A stretch of DNA of 64,000 nucleotides from Sphingobacterium arenae (GTDB lineage: Bacteria; Bacteroidota; Bacteroidia; Sphingobacteriales; Sphingobacteriaceae): positions 62,001 through 126,000 of the forward strand of contig NZ_JACNYK010000006.1 of the NCBI RefSeq assembly GCF_014692505.1, given 5' to 3'. This document shows positions 52,301-60,579 of this stretch, one piece after another. Position 1 is the first letter of the stretch, and the number at the start of each line of letters is the position of its first letter. Under the pieces are notes generated by a model. It made no database searches, was not told where the DNA came from, and saw only the letters and a list, made by a program, of their open reading frames with translations. The position numbers and the translations under genes were made by a program.

Positions 52301-52525
52301 ATAGAATTAGGATATTCCCTTCCTTCGGACTGGCTGACCAAAGTCAACCTTAAAAAGGTGAGGCTCTATGTGAACGCTTATAACCTGTTAACATTCACTA
52401 AACTAAGATATATGGACCCGGAATTCTATTCTAATCCAGATGTATCTAGAGGCGGCCTAGGCGATTATGGATATAGCTATCCGTTAAACAAAACAATATC
52501 AGTCGGTTTAAACGTGAATTTTTAA
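49397..52525 (+). CDS. SusC/RagA TonB-dependent outer-membrane transporter (mannoside locus)
   Basis: The 1042-residue product has a signal peptide (to about residue 21), a carboxypeptidase-regulatory-like domain (about 28-100, VISGVVQDKLGLLKGVTV), a TonB box EEIVVVGYGQQ, a plug with IESISVLKDASAAIYGVNSANG and a barrel ending in SVGLNVNF. It lacks an STN domain, so control should be at transcription through the upstream operator rather than through FecR. By context it imports alpha-mannosides. The YGVNSANG sequence replaces the more common YGSRAANG of SusC plugs. SusD follows after 11 bp. Confidence 0.95.
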   Translation: MYRITVLTWALFLIVTASFGQGQNPVVISGVVQDKLGLLKGVTVSEKNAKNTTTSDDKGRFTITVAPGSTLTFQYIGYKPVEHVVTTTDDIRISMENDNQMVEEIVVVGYGQQAQKTMTGAVSAIKGEEIVTTKNESLPNMLTGKIPGLRVVQNSAEPGQFNNSMDIRGLGSPLIIIDGVPRNNMARLNPEDIESISVLKDASAAIYGVNSANGVILITTKKGAQGEIDLSYSGSMLWQRPSNFPKLVDAVDWMTLYNERSSHNVDNPTRPYTDEQIEQYRSGELKSTDWVSAIFRNSAPQQMHTLNASGGSDRISFYSSLGLQKQESFLRTNAINYEIFNLRSNISAKITDNLVFDMNLAGTLDDRQSTPYSSSDIIRGMWLMQPMDRVFYDDEQTKYWQPSNGGLQNPAAMMDSDLVGKNEYRSKWFQSNFSLRYDAPFLDGLYVKGLYSYDYTLNENKEFSKAYQLYDSGGNPRTWNAQSDAPNRVARYFYGKDANLWNVQIGYEKQFEDHFISSMALFENTHREGDNFYGSRQLALPLDQIFAGITDKMQINQSVSSGSLYDYAYHAYVGRLAYNYKSKYLSEFTYRYESSSRFSGQSGWAGTPAVMAGWVISEEDFMKNSSLNFINLFKVRASYGRMLDDAATNDYNFLTGYYYPATGGSSVSLPSGYVFDGNFINSSSDKGIANRAITWYKSDMFNLGLDFDAWTGKFGGTLELFQRKRHGLLATRSQSLPGIVGAAQPQENLNSDLTRGIELELYHADKWKDLSYRIAGNISYTRVKTLHFERARAGNSYLNWRQNNNQRYNNIWWGYAGDGIITDWDDLYYNTTYISRGSTLGDYQYLDWNGDGQISDLDVHPLAVNGMVPLINYGITLSASWKGIDLNMLWQGAGKRYFAAREFLYQPLWSDTNALTEFLNRWRPTNPEASPYDPATEWIEGDYAFTGTNPNYNSEFNIQNAAYIRLKSIELGYSLPSDWLTKVNLKKVRLYVNAYNLLTFTKLRYMDPEFYSNPDVSRGGLGDYGYSYPLNKTISVGLNVNF

Positions 52526-52536
52526 CTTCAATTACC

Positions 52537-54501
52537 ATGAAAGTACATCAATTTATATATGCATTCTTCTTGTTGATAGTAGCCGGTTGTACGAAACTGG
52601 ATATACCACCTAAGAATATCATCAGTGATCCCGAGATTTTTGGGACAAGTGAAGGCGTTTTAAGTTATATGGCAAGAATGTATAGTACACTGCCTATGGA
52701 GGATTTCCGATATAACTATGAAACAAACGGGCTATTTAATAATGGAGGAACAAAATACAAACAACAATCTGCATTGACTGGCGAAGCGCTCGGAAGAGAC
52801 ACGCAGGGAGCCGATGCGGAAAACGCAAGTTATTGGGACGCCGCGTATGCAGCCATCCGGACAGCAAATATGCTTTTGGAAACTCTTCCGCAATACCAGG
52901 AGTTTCATTCGGAAGATGAGGTTAAAACTTATTTAGCGGAGGCCCGGTTTATCCGAGGCTTTATTTATTATTCTCTGGTAAAGCGTTATGGGGGAGTTCC
53001 TAAGGTGGATATGGTTATCGATTATCCGGCTTCGGTAAGTCTCGAAGAGACCTTGTTGCCCCGTGCTGCTGAGGAAGAAATATGGGATTTTATAGGAGAA
53101 GATCTCGATTTTGCAATGAACAACCTTCCAGAAAACAATCAAAAGGGTAGGGCGACAAAATATGCGGCAGCAGCATTCAAATCCCGTGTTATGCTACACG
53201 CCGGTTCGATAGCCAAGTATAACACAATTGAAGAAATTGACAGAGGAAACAGAATCTGCGGAATACCGTCTCAAAGGGCAACGGATTACTTTAAAGCTGC
53301 ATATGACGCCAGTAGGATTCTGGACGAGACAACGAAGCACCGCTTGTATAAAGACGAATGGGTAGCTGACGATGCAGAGGCGCAAGCGCAAAATTTCACC
53401 CATATTTTCCTCAAAGATACTTACGAGAATATATTTGTACGCTACTACAAAGATCCCGAAAGTCTGCACAATTTTGATGACTCGGCACAGCCTATGCAAA
53501 CTTCTTCCGGTGGAAATAACTCGGAACTCTGCCCCACCTTGGACTTTATCGAAATGTTTGATGGAATCGAAAAGGATGCAGACGGTCATTTTGTGTTTTT
53601 GGATGCAAACGATAAATACAAATTGTATGCATCTCCGTTAGATGCATTTGTCAATGCAGAACCTCGATTGAAAGGCACGGTTATTCTGCCGATGTCCGAA
53701 TTTATGGGACAGACAATTGATATACGAAGAGGGATATGGACTGGGTCGAGTCAAAATGGTATTTCGCCTTTAATGCCTGCTGGTAGTGTGGTGAATTATA
53801 CAAATGTCTATAATGAATCGAGCCCGCTTAAGCTTTCGAGCAATTTTGCTTTTAACAATGACCCGGGCAATCAGATTACATTGAAAGATGGCAGCAGAAA
53901 AAAGAGATCTGGCGAAAGTGGTGTCGTATCTGGTTGGGATTTCGGTAATATCAGCGGATTCTATCTGCGAAAATACCTCAACCCTGAACAGACAGATAAT
54001 AACGGAAATAAATCGACGCAGAGCTGGATAGAGATACGTTATGCTGAGGTATTGTTGAACCGGGCAGAGGCGGCCTATGAACTCCTTACAGCTGGAGCGG
54101 CTTCTTCTGGTGGAGGAGATTATAGGCAAGATGCCTTTGACTGCATCAACCAGATAAGAGAAAGGGCCGGCGCAACGCTTTTGGTTTCGCCCAGTGCGAT
54201 CAATAGTATAGATACCATCCGTACAGAGCGTCGAAAAGAACTGGCATTCGAACACAAAACATATTGGGATCTTAAGAGATGGAGAATTATGGAGGCTGAA
54301 CAGAGCAATAAGCGTTATAGAGTATTGTATCCTTTTTATTCAACTGACGCCGATAAGTATTTTCTGGATGCCCGCTACATGGAGTCTAAAGGTGGTGGTG
54401 CAAATTATATCTTCAATTTTGATAGCCGTAATTATTATCAAATGATTCCGCCTGCGGAAATAACAAAAAATCCGAATTGCAGACAAAACCCAGGGTATTA
54501 A
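52537..54501 (+). CDS. SusD/RagB glycan-binding lipoprotein (mannoside locus)
   Basis: The 654-residue lipoprotein has lipobox VAGC (Cys18) and SusD features: LAEARFIRGFIYYSLVKRYGGVP in the TPR helices, AAFKSRVMLHAGSIAKYN, and the C-terminal RRKELAFEHKTYWDLKRWR then QMIPPAEITKNPNCRQNPGY. It is longer than the SusD at 25632 by 131 residues, mainly through loops between about 230 and 450 that would shape the ligand site. It pairs with the SusC just upstream and should bind mannose-rich glycans at the cell surface. Confidence 0.95.
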   Translation: MKVHQFIYAFFLLIVAGCTKLDIPPKNIISDPEIFGTSEGVLSYMARMYSTLPMEDFRYNYETNGLFNNGGTKYKQQSALTGEALGRDTQGADAENASYWDAAYAAIRTANMLLETLPQYQEFHSEDEVKTYLAEARFIRGFIYYSLVKRYGGVPKVDMVIDYPASVSLEETLLPRAAEEEIWDFIGEDLDFAMNNLPENNQKGRATKYAAAAFKSRVMLHAGSIAKYNTIEEIDRGNRICGIPSQRATDYFKAAYDASRILDETTKHRLYKDEWVADDAEAQAQNFTHIFLKDTYENIFVRYYKDPESLHNFDDSAQPMQTSSGGNNSELCPTLDFIEMFDGIEKDADGHFVFLDANDKYKLYASPLDAFVNAEPRLKGTVILPMSEFMGQTIDIRRGIWTGSSQNGISPLMPAGSVVNYTNVYNESSPLKLSSNFAFNNDPGNQITLKDGSRKKRSGESGVVSGWDFGNISGFYLRKYLNPEQTDNNGNKSTQSWIEIRYAEVLLNRAEAAYELLTAGAASSGGGDYRQDAFDCINQIRERAGATLLVSPSAINSIDTIRTERRKELAFEHKTYWDLKRWRIMEAEQSNKRYRVLYPFYSTDADKYFLDARYMESKGGGANYIFNFDSRNYYQMIPPAEITKNPNCRQNPGY

Positions 54502-54541
54502 TGAGCGGTGAATTATTTAAAAAAAAAAGACTTTTAACGAT

Positions 54542-55294
54542 ATGAAAGCATTAAAACTTCTTACAAAGATATGTCTGTTGCTCTTCATGACCACGGGTTG
54601 TGAACAGGACAATTTTCCGGCGCCTCAAGAAACCTTTAAAGGGAAGTTCGTCGACAAAAACAGTGGAAAGCCATTTCAGACAGCAATTGGGAATACGGGG
54701 ATACGTATTCGAATGATGGAATATAGTTGGGACGATAAGCCGCAACCGTATGATTTCAATTGTAAAATGGATGGCTCATTTTATAATGACAAGATTTTCT
54801 CAGGTTACTATGGTATCCTGCCGTCAGGAGCGTTTGTGCCGCTAGAAGAAGAACGTTTAGAGATAAAAGGGGTTGTTGAGCGCGTATATGAGGTAGTACC
54901 CATTCTTCAAGTAGAATGGATGGGAGAACCTGTTTTAAATGCCGATAGAACAGTAACCTTCAAGGTTAAACTTACATACGGAAGTGAAGATCCCCGGTAC
55001 CGGACGCCGTTGGTAGAATCACGGCTATTTGTTAGTGAAAACCAATATGTTGGCGATTTTAGCTTCAGTCCGAATTATACCATTATCTTGAATCCGGCCC
55101 AAATGGGATTAACAGCATCGACGATATTAGATGACGATGGTGTTGTATTAACCATTACAACTGCTCAAGCCCAAAAGGCTTTCCCGGATTACAGCAGAAA
55201 ATATTTTTTTAGATTTGGAGCACGCTCGCAGATATCTTTTGATGCCACAAATAGGTATAACTATACCGACGTCAAAGAGGTACTTATTCCATAG
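54542..55294 (+). CDS. DUF3823-type lipoprotein, candidate surface glycan-binding protein
   Basis: The 250-residue product has lipobox TTGC (Cys20), then EQDNFPAPQETFKGKFVDKNSGKPF, which matches the opening of DUF3823 proteins. It has two beta-sandwich halves, split near residue 125 at ILQVEWMGEPVLNADRTVTFKVKL. DUF3823 genes commonly follow SusC/SusD in loci that target N-glycans or mannans, and a role in surface glycan binding has been suggested. It starts 40 bp after SusD and is the last gene of the operon, with a large hairpin about 65 bp later. Confidence 0.85.
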   Translation: MKALKLLTKICLLLFMTTGCEQDNFPAPQETFKGKFVDKNSGKPFQTAIGNTGIRIRMMEYSWDDKPQPYDFNCKMDGSFYNDKIFSGYYGILPSGAFVPLEEERLEIKGVVERVYEVVPILQVEWMGEPVLNADRTVTFKVKLTYGSEDPRYRTPLVESRLFVSENQYVGDFSFSPNYTIILNPAQMGLTASTILDDDGVVLTITTAQAQKAFPDYSRKYFFRFGARSQISFDATNRYNYTDVKEVLIP

Positions 55295-55358
55295 TAAAGC
55301 GTAAACGTATTTACCGGAATTATACACGGTATTGCACAATCCTCAATTGACACTAAAA

Positions 55359-55440
55359 GTCGCATCCGAATATTTGAAGTATGTAGAAATTTGCATATTG
55401 CACTGCACATTATTTCAAATATTCGAAGCGACGATTTTTT
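55359..55440 (+). terminator. Large imperfect hairpin with T-run after the DUF3823 gene
   Basis: GTCGC (55359-55363) and CGAATATTTGAA (55367-55378) pair with TTCAAATATTCG (55414-55425) and GCGAC (55428-55432), leaving small bulges and a 35-nt loop. TTTTTTT follows. A second inverted repeat, GTTCTTTTTT (55443-55452) with AAAAAAGAAC (55458-55467), comes right after. This is likely the end of the mannoside SusC/D transcript. Confidence 0.6.
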
Positions 55441-55507
55441 TGGTTCTTTTTTGAGGGAAAAAAGAACACAAATAACGTTATCTTTATAACCTATTTCGGA
55501 TGAAGAT

Positions 55508-56386
55508 ATGCGTCAACGTAAACGAATATTGTTTGTAATTAACCCAATTTCAGGAGGGAAAAAGAAGACGGCGTTCAATAAGCAGGTGCTGGAGGTGCTG
55601 GATCTTGAAAAATTTGATCCGACATTTAAGATCACCGATCACGCTAACCACGCGTTTGAACTAGGGAGATCGGCGATTGAGGAGAGATATGATGCGGTAG
55701 TAGCCGTGGGAGGTGATGGTACAATCAACGAATTGGGATCTGCGATTTCGGGAACAGATATGCCGTTGGGGATCATTCCCGAGGGATCGGGAAACGGCTT
55801 GGCGCTTTATTTGGGCATTCCACTCAATGAATCGGCCGCCATTCGACGAATAAACCGCTTTGAAACCACAGAGGTCGATACGGGGGTGGTGAACGGGCGA
55901 CATTTTTTTAACATTGCTGGGCTGGGTTTTGATGCCTCTGTAAGTGACCGTTTTGCTACGGATAACATCAGAGGGCCGATTGGCTATTTACGTTCGGCTA
56001 TTAATGTGTTAAGTGATTTCCAACCTAGTACCTATACCTTGTTGATAGATGGCAAGGAATATCAGAAAGAGGCTTTTATGGTTAGTGTGGCAAATTCCCC
56101 TCAGTATGGTAACAATGCCTATATCGCGCCGCAAGCATCGATCAATGACGGTTTGCTGGATGTATGTGTCGTAAAAAAATTTCCGCTCTATCTCTTTCCA
56201 AAAATGGTATTTCACTTGTTCACGAAGAGTGCTGACCAATCGGAGTATGTGGAAATTATTCCAGGGAAGGAGATTACTATTCTGCGGGACGAAAAAGGAC
56301 CGGTGCATGTCGATGGAGAGCCTGTGGAAATGGGGAAGAAGTTGGAAATTACGATTAAACCGAGATCATTGAAGGTTATTTGTTAA
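55508..56386 (+). CDS. Diacylglycerol kinase-family lipid kinase (YegS-like)
   Basis: The 292-residue product has the lipid/diacylglycerol kinase fold. FVINPISGGKKK is the first strand and nucleotide loop, VVAVGGDGTINELGSAI (about 63-80) is the GGDGT nucleotide-binding signature, and PEGSGNGLALYLGIP follows. FNIAGLGFDASV and DGLLDVCVVKKFPLY match the C-terminal beta domain, and VHVDGEPVEM near 270 is the typical end. It should phosphorylate diacylglycerol or a related lipid at the inner membrane. It is upstream of the SUI1-like gene by 11 bp and lies outside the mannoside locus. Confidence 0.93.
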   Translation: MRQRKRILFVINPISGGKKKTAFNKQVLEVLDLEKFDPTFKITDHANHAFELGRSAIEERYDAVVAVGGDGTINELGSAISGTDMPLGIIPEGSGNGLALYLGIPLNESAAIRRINRFETTEVDTGVVNGRHFFNIAGLGFDASVSDRFATDNIRGPIGYLRSAINVLSDFQPSTYTLLIDGKEYQKEAFMVSVANSPQYGNNAYIAPQASINDGLLDVCVVKKFPLYLFPKMVFHLFTKSADQSEYVEIIPGKEITILRDEKGPVHVDGEPVEMGKKLEITIKPRSLKVIC

Positions 56387-56397
56387 TGAAGTAAGAA

Positions 56398-56754
56398 ATG
56401 ACGAGTATGAAAAAGAAAAAACAACGTTTTGAAGGTGTCGTCTACTCGACAGCAGATGATTTTAGTTATATCGATATGGAAGGAACTGTCGAAGAAGAGA
56501 CGCTGCCTGTTGCGAAGCAAAAATTGAAGGTGCTTTTAGATCGTAAAGCGCGGAAGGGAAAAGTTGTTACAATTGTACAAGGTTTCGTAGGAACCGAAAC
56601 AGATTTGAACGATCTGGCAAAAAAGTTAAAACAAAAATGTGGCGTAGGAGGAGCGGCAAAAGAGGGTGAGATCTTGATTCAGGGGGATTTTAAACAGAAG
56701 ATTTTTGATTTGCTGCAAACCGAGGGGTATGCTGTGAAATTGGCTGGAGGTTAG
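56398..56754 (+). CDS. SUI1/eIF1-like translation factor (YciH type)
   Basis: The 118-residue product carries a SUI1 domain over its last 80 residues: VLLDRKARKGKVVTIVQGF, then LAKKLKQKCGVGGAAKEGEILIQGDFKQKIFDLLQTEGY. The spacing matches eIF1/YciH proteins, including the KxCGxGGxxKxGxIxxQGD signature. Its bacterial role is thought to be start-codon fidelity or an aid to initiation on the 30S subunit. The first ATG at 56398 is used; a second in-frame ATG at 56407 would shorten it by three residues. Confidence 0.93.
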   Translation: MTSMKKKKQRFEGVVYSTADDFSYIDMEGTVEEETLPVAKQKLKVLLDRKARKGKVVTIVQGFVGTETDLNDLAKKLKQKCGVGGAAKEGEILIQGDFKQKIFDLLQTEGYAVKLAGG

Positions 56755-57188
56755 TGTTTTATCGACACTTATTTTGTTAAAATAAGATAAAAGTAGAACT
56801 AAAAACTGTAAAATTATGACAATTGCTTGATGATGTTTTTGGTTAAAGATTCACTTTCTTTTTGTGAGTAAATACTTACTTATTTTTTGCTGTTAATGAT
56901 TTTTTAATTTGCATAAACCAAAAAAAATGGTTTTCATTGTAAAATATTAGCGCGGTATTAACGTTAATCCGTATAGCTAATAAGCATATTGGGAAGGACA
57001 CGGAACCGCTGATGGTTTACTAATATGTGACGCATTGAAAGATGTATAAATTAATGTCTAGAAAATTTTATTTTTAACACAAAATAGTATATTTGTTTTG
57101 CTTTATAGCAGAATAAGTGCTTTTGAATTGCACAAATTGAATTAAACATTAAATATTAAACAACAGTAAAAATCTAAAAATTAGTAAA
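56755..57188. other. 434-bp AT-rich intergenic region upstream of exbB
   Basis: No gene was seen. It contains an 8-bp hairpin CTTATTTT/AAAATAAG (56768-56786) soon after the SUI1 gene, without a T-run, and a TATATTTG box at 57088-57095 that is the probable promoter of the TonB-energising operon. The rest is A/T-rich leader. Confidence 0.6.
57088..57095 (+). promoter_or_regulatory. Candidate -7 promoter box of the exbB operon
   Basis: TATATTTG matches TAnnTTTG exactly and lies 93 bp before the exbB start. No TTG was found at the -33 position; the sequence there is TTTTA. Confidence 0.45.
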
Positions 57189-58022
57189 ATGGCAAACGCA
57201 CCAAAAACTACTGCTCCTGCTAAAAAACAAGAAAGCGGAAATTCAGGTAATTTATTTGCGAGTTTAGCAATCATCATTTGTTTTGTGATTGGTATCGTCG
57301 TTTATAGATTTGTAATGGGAGATCCTTCAAACTTTATAGACGGCAATCGAGAAAATCAGCCTCTTCCTGGTAACTATTTAGGAATGATTTACCACGCGGG
57401 TGTCGTAGTACCTGTCCTTTTAGGTCTATTTTTAATGGTATGGGTATTCGCTGTAGAGCGTTTTATTGTTATCGGTAGAGCTTCCGGTACAGGTAATGTG
57501 GGTAACTTCGTAAGAAAAATCCAGACTTTAATCAACGGTGGTAGCATTGATTCCGCTATTTCAGAGTGTGACAAACAAAAAGGTTCGGTAGCAAACGTTG
57601 TAAAGGCTGGTCTATTGAAGTACAAAGATGTTTCAGCTAACGTTGATATGGATTCAGAAAAATCTGTCGTAGCGATCCAAAAGGAAATTGAGGAGACCAC
57701 TGCATTAGAAATGCCGATGTTGGAAAAAAACATGAACGTTTTGGCGACATTGGTTTCTATTGGTACGTTGGTTGGTCTATTAGGGACAGTAACGGGTATG
57801 ATTCGTGCATTCTCGGCTTTGGCAACAGGCGGTGCTCCAGATTCGGCGGCGTTAGCAAACGGTATCTCTGAGGCCCTAATCAACACGGCGACAGGTATCG
57901 CGACATCTACTTTTGCGATTGTGTTTTATAACATCTTAACTGCGAAAATAGATAAATTGACTTATTCTATTGATGAGGCTGGTTTTTCCATCGTACAAAC
58001 GTACGCTGCAAACCACAAATAA
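57189..58022 (+). CDS. exbB: MotA/TolQ/ExbB proton channel family protein
   Basis: The 277-residue product has four hydrophobic segments: about 20-44, 70-92 (GVVVPVLLGLFLMVWVFAVE), and a pair at about 185-207 and 228-252. The second pair holds the conserved proton-channel helices (LATLVSIGTLVGLLGTVTGM and TATGIATSTFAIVFYNIL). It forms the pentameric channel that, with ExbD, uses proton flow to move TonB. It heads the ExbB-ExbD-ExbD-TonB gene block. The N-terminal Ala/Lys-rich tail (MANAPKTTAPAKKQESGNSG) is typical of Bacteroidota members. Confidence 0.93.
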   Translation: MANAPKTTAPAKKQESGNSGNLFASLAIIICFVIGIVVYRFVMGDPSNFIDGNRENQPLPGNYLGMIYHAGVVVPVLLGLFLMVWVFAVERFIVIGRASGTGNVGNFVRKIQTLINGGSIDSAISECDKQKGSVANVVKAGLLKYKDVSANVDMDSEKSVVAIQKEIEETTALEMPMLEKNMNVLATLVSIGTLVGLLGTVTGMIRAFSALATGGAPDSAALANGISEALINTATGIATSTFAIVFYNILTAKIDKLTYSIDEAGFSIVQTYAANHK

Positions 58023-58209
58023 TAAATCAACTTTTTTCAAATTCTTTTATGGAATTTGTGAAGAGCATGCATCATAGACGTAAAGGAATAAGGATTAACT
58101 AAGGAAGTAAAGAAACCGCATGAGAAACCCTGAAAACTACAGGGGATCGATAAATAAAATGATCATGCAAGCTTTATTGCCTTTAAGAAGAAAATAAGCT
58201 AAATGAAAA

Positions 58210-58860
58210 ATGGGTAAAGCAAAAGTAAAAAGAGCCAGTACCTCCATCGACATGACAGCGATGTGTGACGTATCGTTCTTGCTTCTTACATTCTTCGTAT
58301 TAACGGCGACGGCGCGTCAACCTGAAGTGTTAGTGGTAGATACACCACAGTCGTCAAGTCCGGAAAAATTGCCGGATGATGGGTTGGGAATTATTTCGGT
58401 AGCAAACGGCAAAATATTCTTCGGTATGAAGAACCCCAATGTACGGGAACTCACGTTAAAGAATATATCGCAGAAATATAGTGTTAATTTTTCAGCGGAG
58501 GAATACGAGAAATTTAAGCAGTTGGAAGAGTTTGGCGTTCCTGTGCGGAATTTGCGTCAATTGCTTTCGTTGCCAAACGATCAGCGGACAGAGAGTATAC
58601 AGCCGGGCATACCTGTAGATAGTACGGAGACAAACTCAAACGAGCTGTATTCCTGGGTACAGGAGGCACGTCGGGCAACGATCGAGTTCAACCGTTCACG
58701 CGAAGGCGAAAAAGGATATGTGGATCCAGGACCGATGAAAGTAGCGATCAAAGCGGATGCCGAAGAGAAATATCCGGCTATCAACTTGATTATCGAGACG
58801 CTACGTAACCAAAAACAAAACAAATTTAGTTTTGTGACCGGTTTGAGACAGGATAATTAA
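58210..58860 (+). CDS. exbD: ExbD/TolR family protein, first copy
   Basis: The 216-residue product has a single N-terminal membrane helix, SIDMTAMCDVSFLLLTFFVL, with the conserved channel Asp in MCD. A periplasmic domain follows, including an insertion (KLPDDGLGIISVANGKIFFG, then LEEFGVPVRNLRQ) longer than in E. coli ExbD, and it ends in a region typical of the family (PAINLIIETLRNQKQNKFSF). It pairs with ExbB and TonB in powering SusC import. It lies 187 bp after exbB and 19 bp before the second ExbD gene. Confidence 0.92.
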   Translation: MGKAKVKRASTSIDMTAMCDVSFLLLTFFVLTATARQPEVLVVDTPQSSSPEKLPDDGLGIISVANGKIFFGMKNPNVRELTLKNISQKYSVNFSAEEYEKFKQLEEFGVPVRNLRQLLSLPNDQRTESIQPGIPVDSTETNSNELYSWVQEARRATIEFNRSREGEKGYVDPGPMKVAIKADAEEKYPAINLIIETLRNQKQNKFSFVTGLRQDN

Positions 58861-58879
58861 ACGCATAAACGAGAAGAAA

Positions 58880-59431
58880 ATGGCAGAATTAAATCAAGAT
58901 AGTGGTAAAGGCAATAAAGGTGGTAAGGTAAGAGCCAAGAAAGCCGGTGGTAAGGTCGATTTGACCGCCATGGTAGACTTAGCCTTCTTACTGATTACCT
59001 TCTTTATGTTAACAACGTCACTAAATACCCCGCAGGCCATGGATGTGGCGATGCCTGATAAGAACAAGATGGATCAAAACGACAACCTGGAAATTGCAGA
59101 TAATCGTTCCATCACACTTCTGTTGGGATCGGACAACAAAATCTCTTGGTATTATGGTCAATTGGCGAAACCGATCTACCCACCTACGACGATAGATTAT
59201 GGTAAAGAAGGAATTCGTCAAGTATTGCTCAGAATGCAAAAAGAGGTGCCTCAGCGCGCAGGAGGTAAAGATTTGATTGTTGTAATCAGACCGAGCGAAA
59301 AATCTGTACAACGTAATCTCGTAGATGTTTTGGACGAGATGCGGATTGTGGATGTAAAACGCTACATGATTTCAAAAATCAATAGTGACGAAATAGAAGT
59401 GTTGAAAAGCGAAGGTCTTTTTAACGATTAA
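58880..59431 (+). CDS. exbD: ExbD/TolR family protein, second copy
   Basis: The 183-residue product begins with a Gly/Lys-rich cytoplasmic tail, then VDLTAMVDLAFLLITFFMLT, the ExbD membrane helix with the conserved Asp in MVD. The periplasmic domain contains DLIVVIRPSEKSVQRNLVDV and ends VLKSEGLFND. Two different ExbD proteins in one operon is a common arrangement in Bacteroidota and suggests a heteromeric complex. It lies 19 bp before tonB. Confidence 0.92.
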   Translation: MAELNQDSGKGNKGGKVRAKKAGGKVDLTAMVDLAFLLITFFMLTTSLNTPQAMDVAMPDKNKMDQNDNLEIADNRSITLLLGSDNKISWYYGQLAKPIYPPTTIDYGKEGIRQVLLRMQKEVPQRAGGKDLIVVIRPSEKSVQRNLVDVLDEMRIVDVKRYMISKINSDEIEVLKSEGLFND

Positions 59432-59450
59432 TCGCATAATTAAGTAAAAT

Positions 59451-60326
59451 ATGTTTGGTTCTAAATTAGATATATTCAAAAAAGAATGGCTTGACGTCGT
59501 TTTTGCGAATAGAAATAAAGAGTATGGTGCCTACGACTTACGGAAGTTTGCTCCGAAAGCAACCAATGTGGCTCTATTTTCGATTGTCTCGATTGTTCTT
59601 GTTTTGAGTGCTCCAAAAATGTTTAACATTAAAGTATTTCCGGATAAACCAGTGGAAGAAGCTCCCGTGATAACGGAGGTGACACTGGAAGATTTGGATA
59701 TACCGGAGCCTGAAGAAGAGGAAGAAGAACCACTTCCACAGGAGGAAGAACCACCTCAACGTATTGCACAGGAACCACCAGCAGAAGACTTGGTGCGCTT
59801 CCCGGAGCCGAAGGTGGTGCCTGAAAGTCAGGTGAAAGAGGAAGTGGTCTCGCAAGAGGAAATTAAAAAAGAAAATAAAACACCGGCACGTATTACCTTG
59901 AAGGGTACAAAGGGAGCATCGGGTGTGCCTACCGGAGAATTTGGTCCGAAAAAAGTCGAAGGACAGATTACAGGTAGTGCTACCGGCGATCCAGATGGTG
60001 GTGCTGACAAAATCTTTACTGCAGTAGAGGTGAATCCTGAACCTCATGGGGGCTTAAATGCCTTCCGGGAATGGGTTGGACGTAACTATAGCTACCCGCA
60101 AGGGGCTATTGACGCGGGTGTGAAAGGACAAGTTGTAGTTTCGTTTGTAGTAGAGCGTGACGGTAGTTTGACGGATATCAAAGTGGTGAAAGATTTATCA
60201 TACGGTACCGGTACGGCAGCTGTGAATGTGTTGAAAAAAGCAAAACCTTGGAAGCCGGGTATTCAGAACGGTCGTCCTGTGCGTGTAGCTTACACATTGC
60301 CTATTACGTTGAACCTACAACAGTAA
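59451..60326 (+). CDS. tonB: Energy transducer TonB
   Basis: The 291-residue product has one membrane helix near the N-terminus (about 42-60, VALFSIVSIVLVLSAPKMF), a Pro/Glu-rich stretch (about 70-110, DIPEPEEEEEEPLPQEEEPP) that would span the periplasm, a Gly-rich linker, and the C-terminal TonB domain (about 205-291) with YPQGAIDAGVKGQVVVSF and KPWKPGIQNGRPVRVAYTLP. It transfers energy from ExbB/ExbD to outer-membrane receptors such as the three SusC proteins here. Before the membrane helix, VVFANRNKEYGAYDLRK is typical of Bacteroidota TonB proteins. Confidence 0.95.
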   Translation: MFGSKLDIFKKEWLDVVFANRNKEYGAYDLRKFAPKATNVALFSIVSIVLVLSAPKMFNIKVFPDKPVEEAPVITEVTLEDLDIPEPEEEEEEPLPQEEEPPQRIAQEPPAEDLVRFPEPKVVPESQVKEEVVSQEEIKKENKTPARITLKGTKGASGVPTGEFGPKKVEGQITGSATGDPDGGADKIFTAVEVNPEPHGGLNAFREWVGRNYSYPQGAIDAGVKGQVVVSFVVERDGSLTDIKVVKDLSYGTGTAAVNVLKKAKPWKPGIQNGRPVRVAYTLPITLNLQQ

Positions 60327-60328
60327 GC

Positions 60329-60559
60329 ATGGGTTTGCGTAACAACACAAGGAAATTTAGTCAGAAATCGCCAACAAAGCGATTTCTGTCTATTTTGGGG
60401 CTGGCGATGTTTGCCTTCTATTTTATTCTGGGAGTCCTGATTATTTTTTGGGAGAAATTCCCTCTGGATATTGACCCCACATACAAGAACATGTTTGGCA
60501 TTTTGCTCATTGTTTATTCGTTCTTTCGCTTTGCTCGGTTATGGCAGAATAATTTTTGA
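60329..60559 (+). CDS. Small membrane protein of unknown function
   Basis: ATG at 60329, 2 bp after the tonB stop, opens a 76-codon frame ending in TAA-type context at 60559. The product has a basic N-terminus (RNNTRKFSQKSPTKRF) and two hydrophobic helices (SILGLAMFAFYFILGVLIIFW and NMFGILLIVYSFFRFARLW). An upstream in-frame start at 60248 would overlap tonB by 79 bp and is less likely. I do not recognise the family; its tight spacing suggests co-translation with tonB and the PstS-like gene that follows. Confidence 0.7.
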   Translation: MGLRNNTRKFSQKSPTKRFLSILGLAMFAFYFILGVLIIFWEKFPLDIDPTYKNMFGILLIVYSFFRFARLWQNNF

Positions 60560-60579
60560 GGATAGGATTGGTTATTTTG

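Noticed and set aside
49397..52525. Signal-transducing SusC
   Set aside because: No STN domain lies before the carboxypeptidase-regulatory-like domain, and no sigma/FecR pair is nearby.
58120..58197. 25-codon frame (MRNPENYRGSINK...) between exbB and the first exbD
   Set aside because: It is very short with no known relative, and could be a leader. Not enough support without conservation data.
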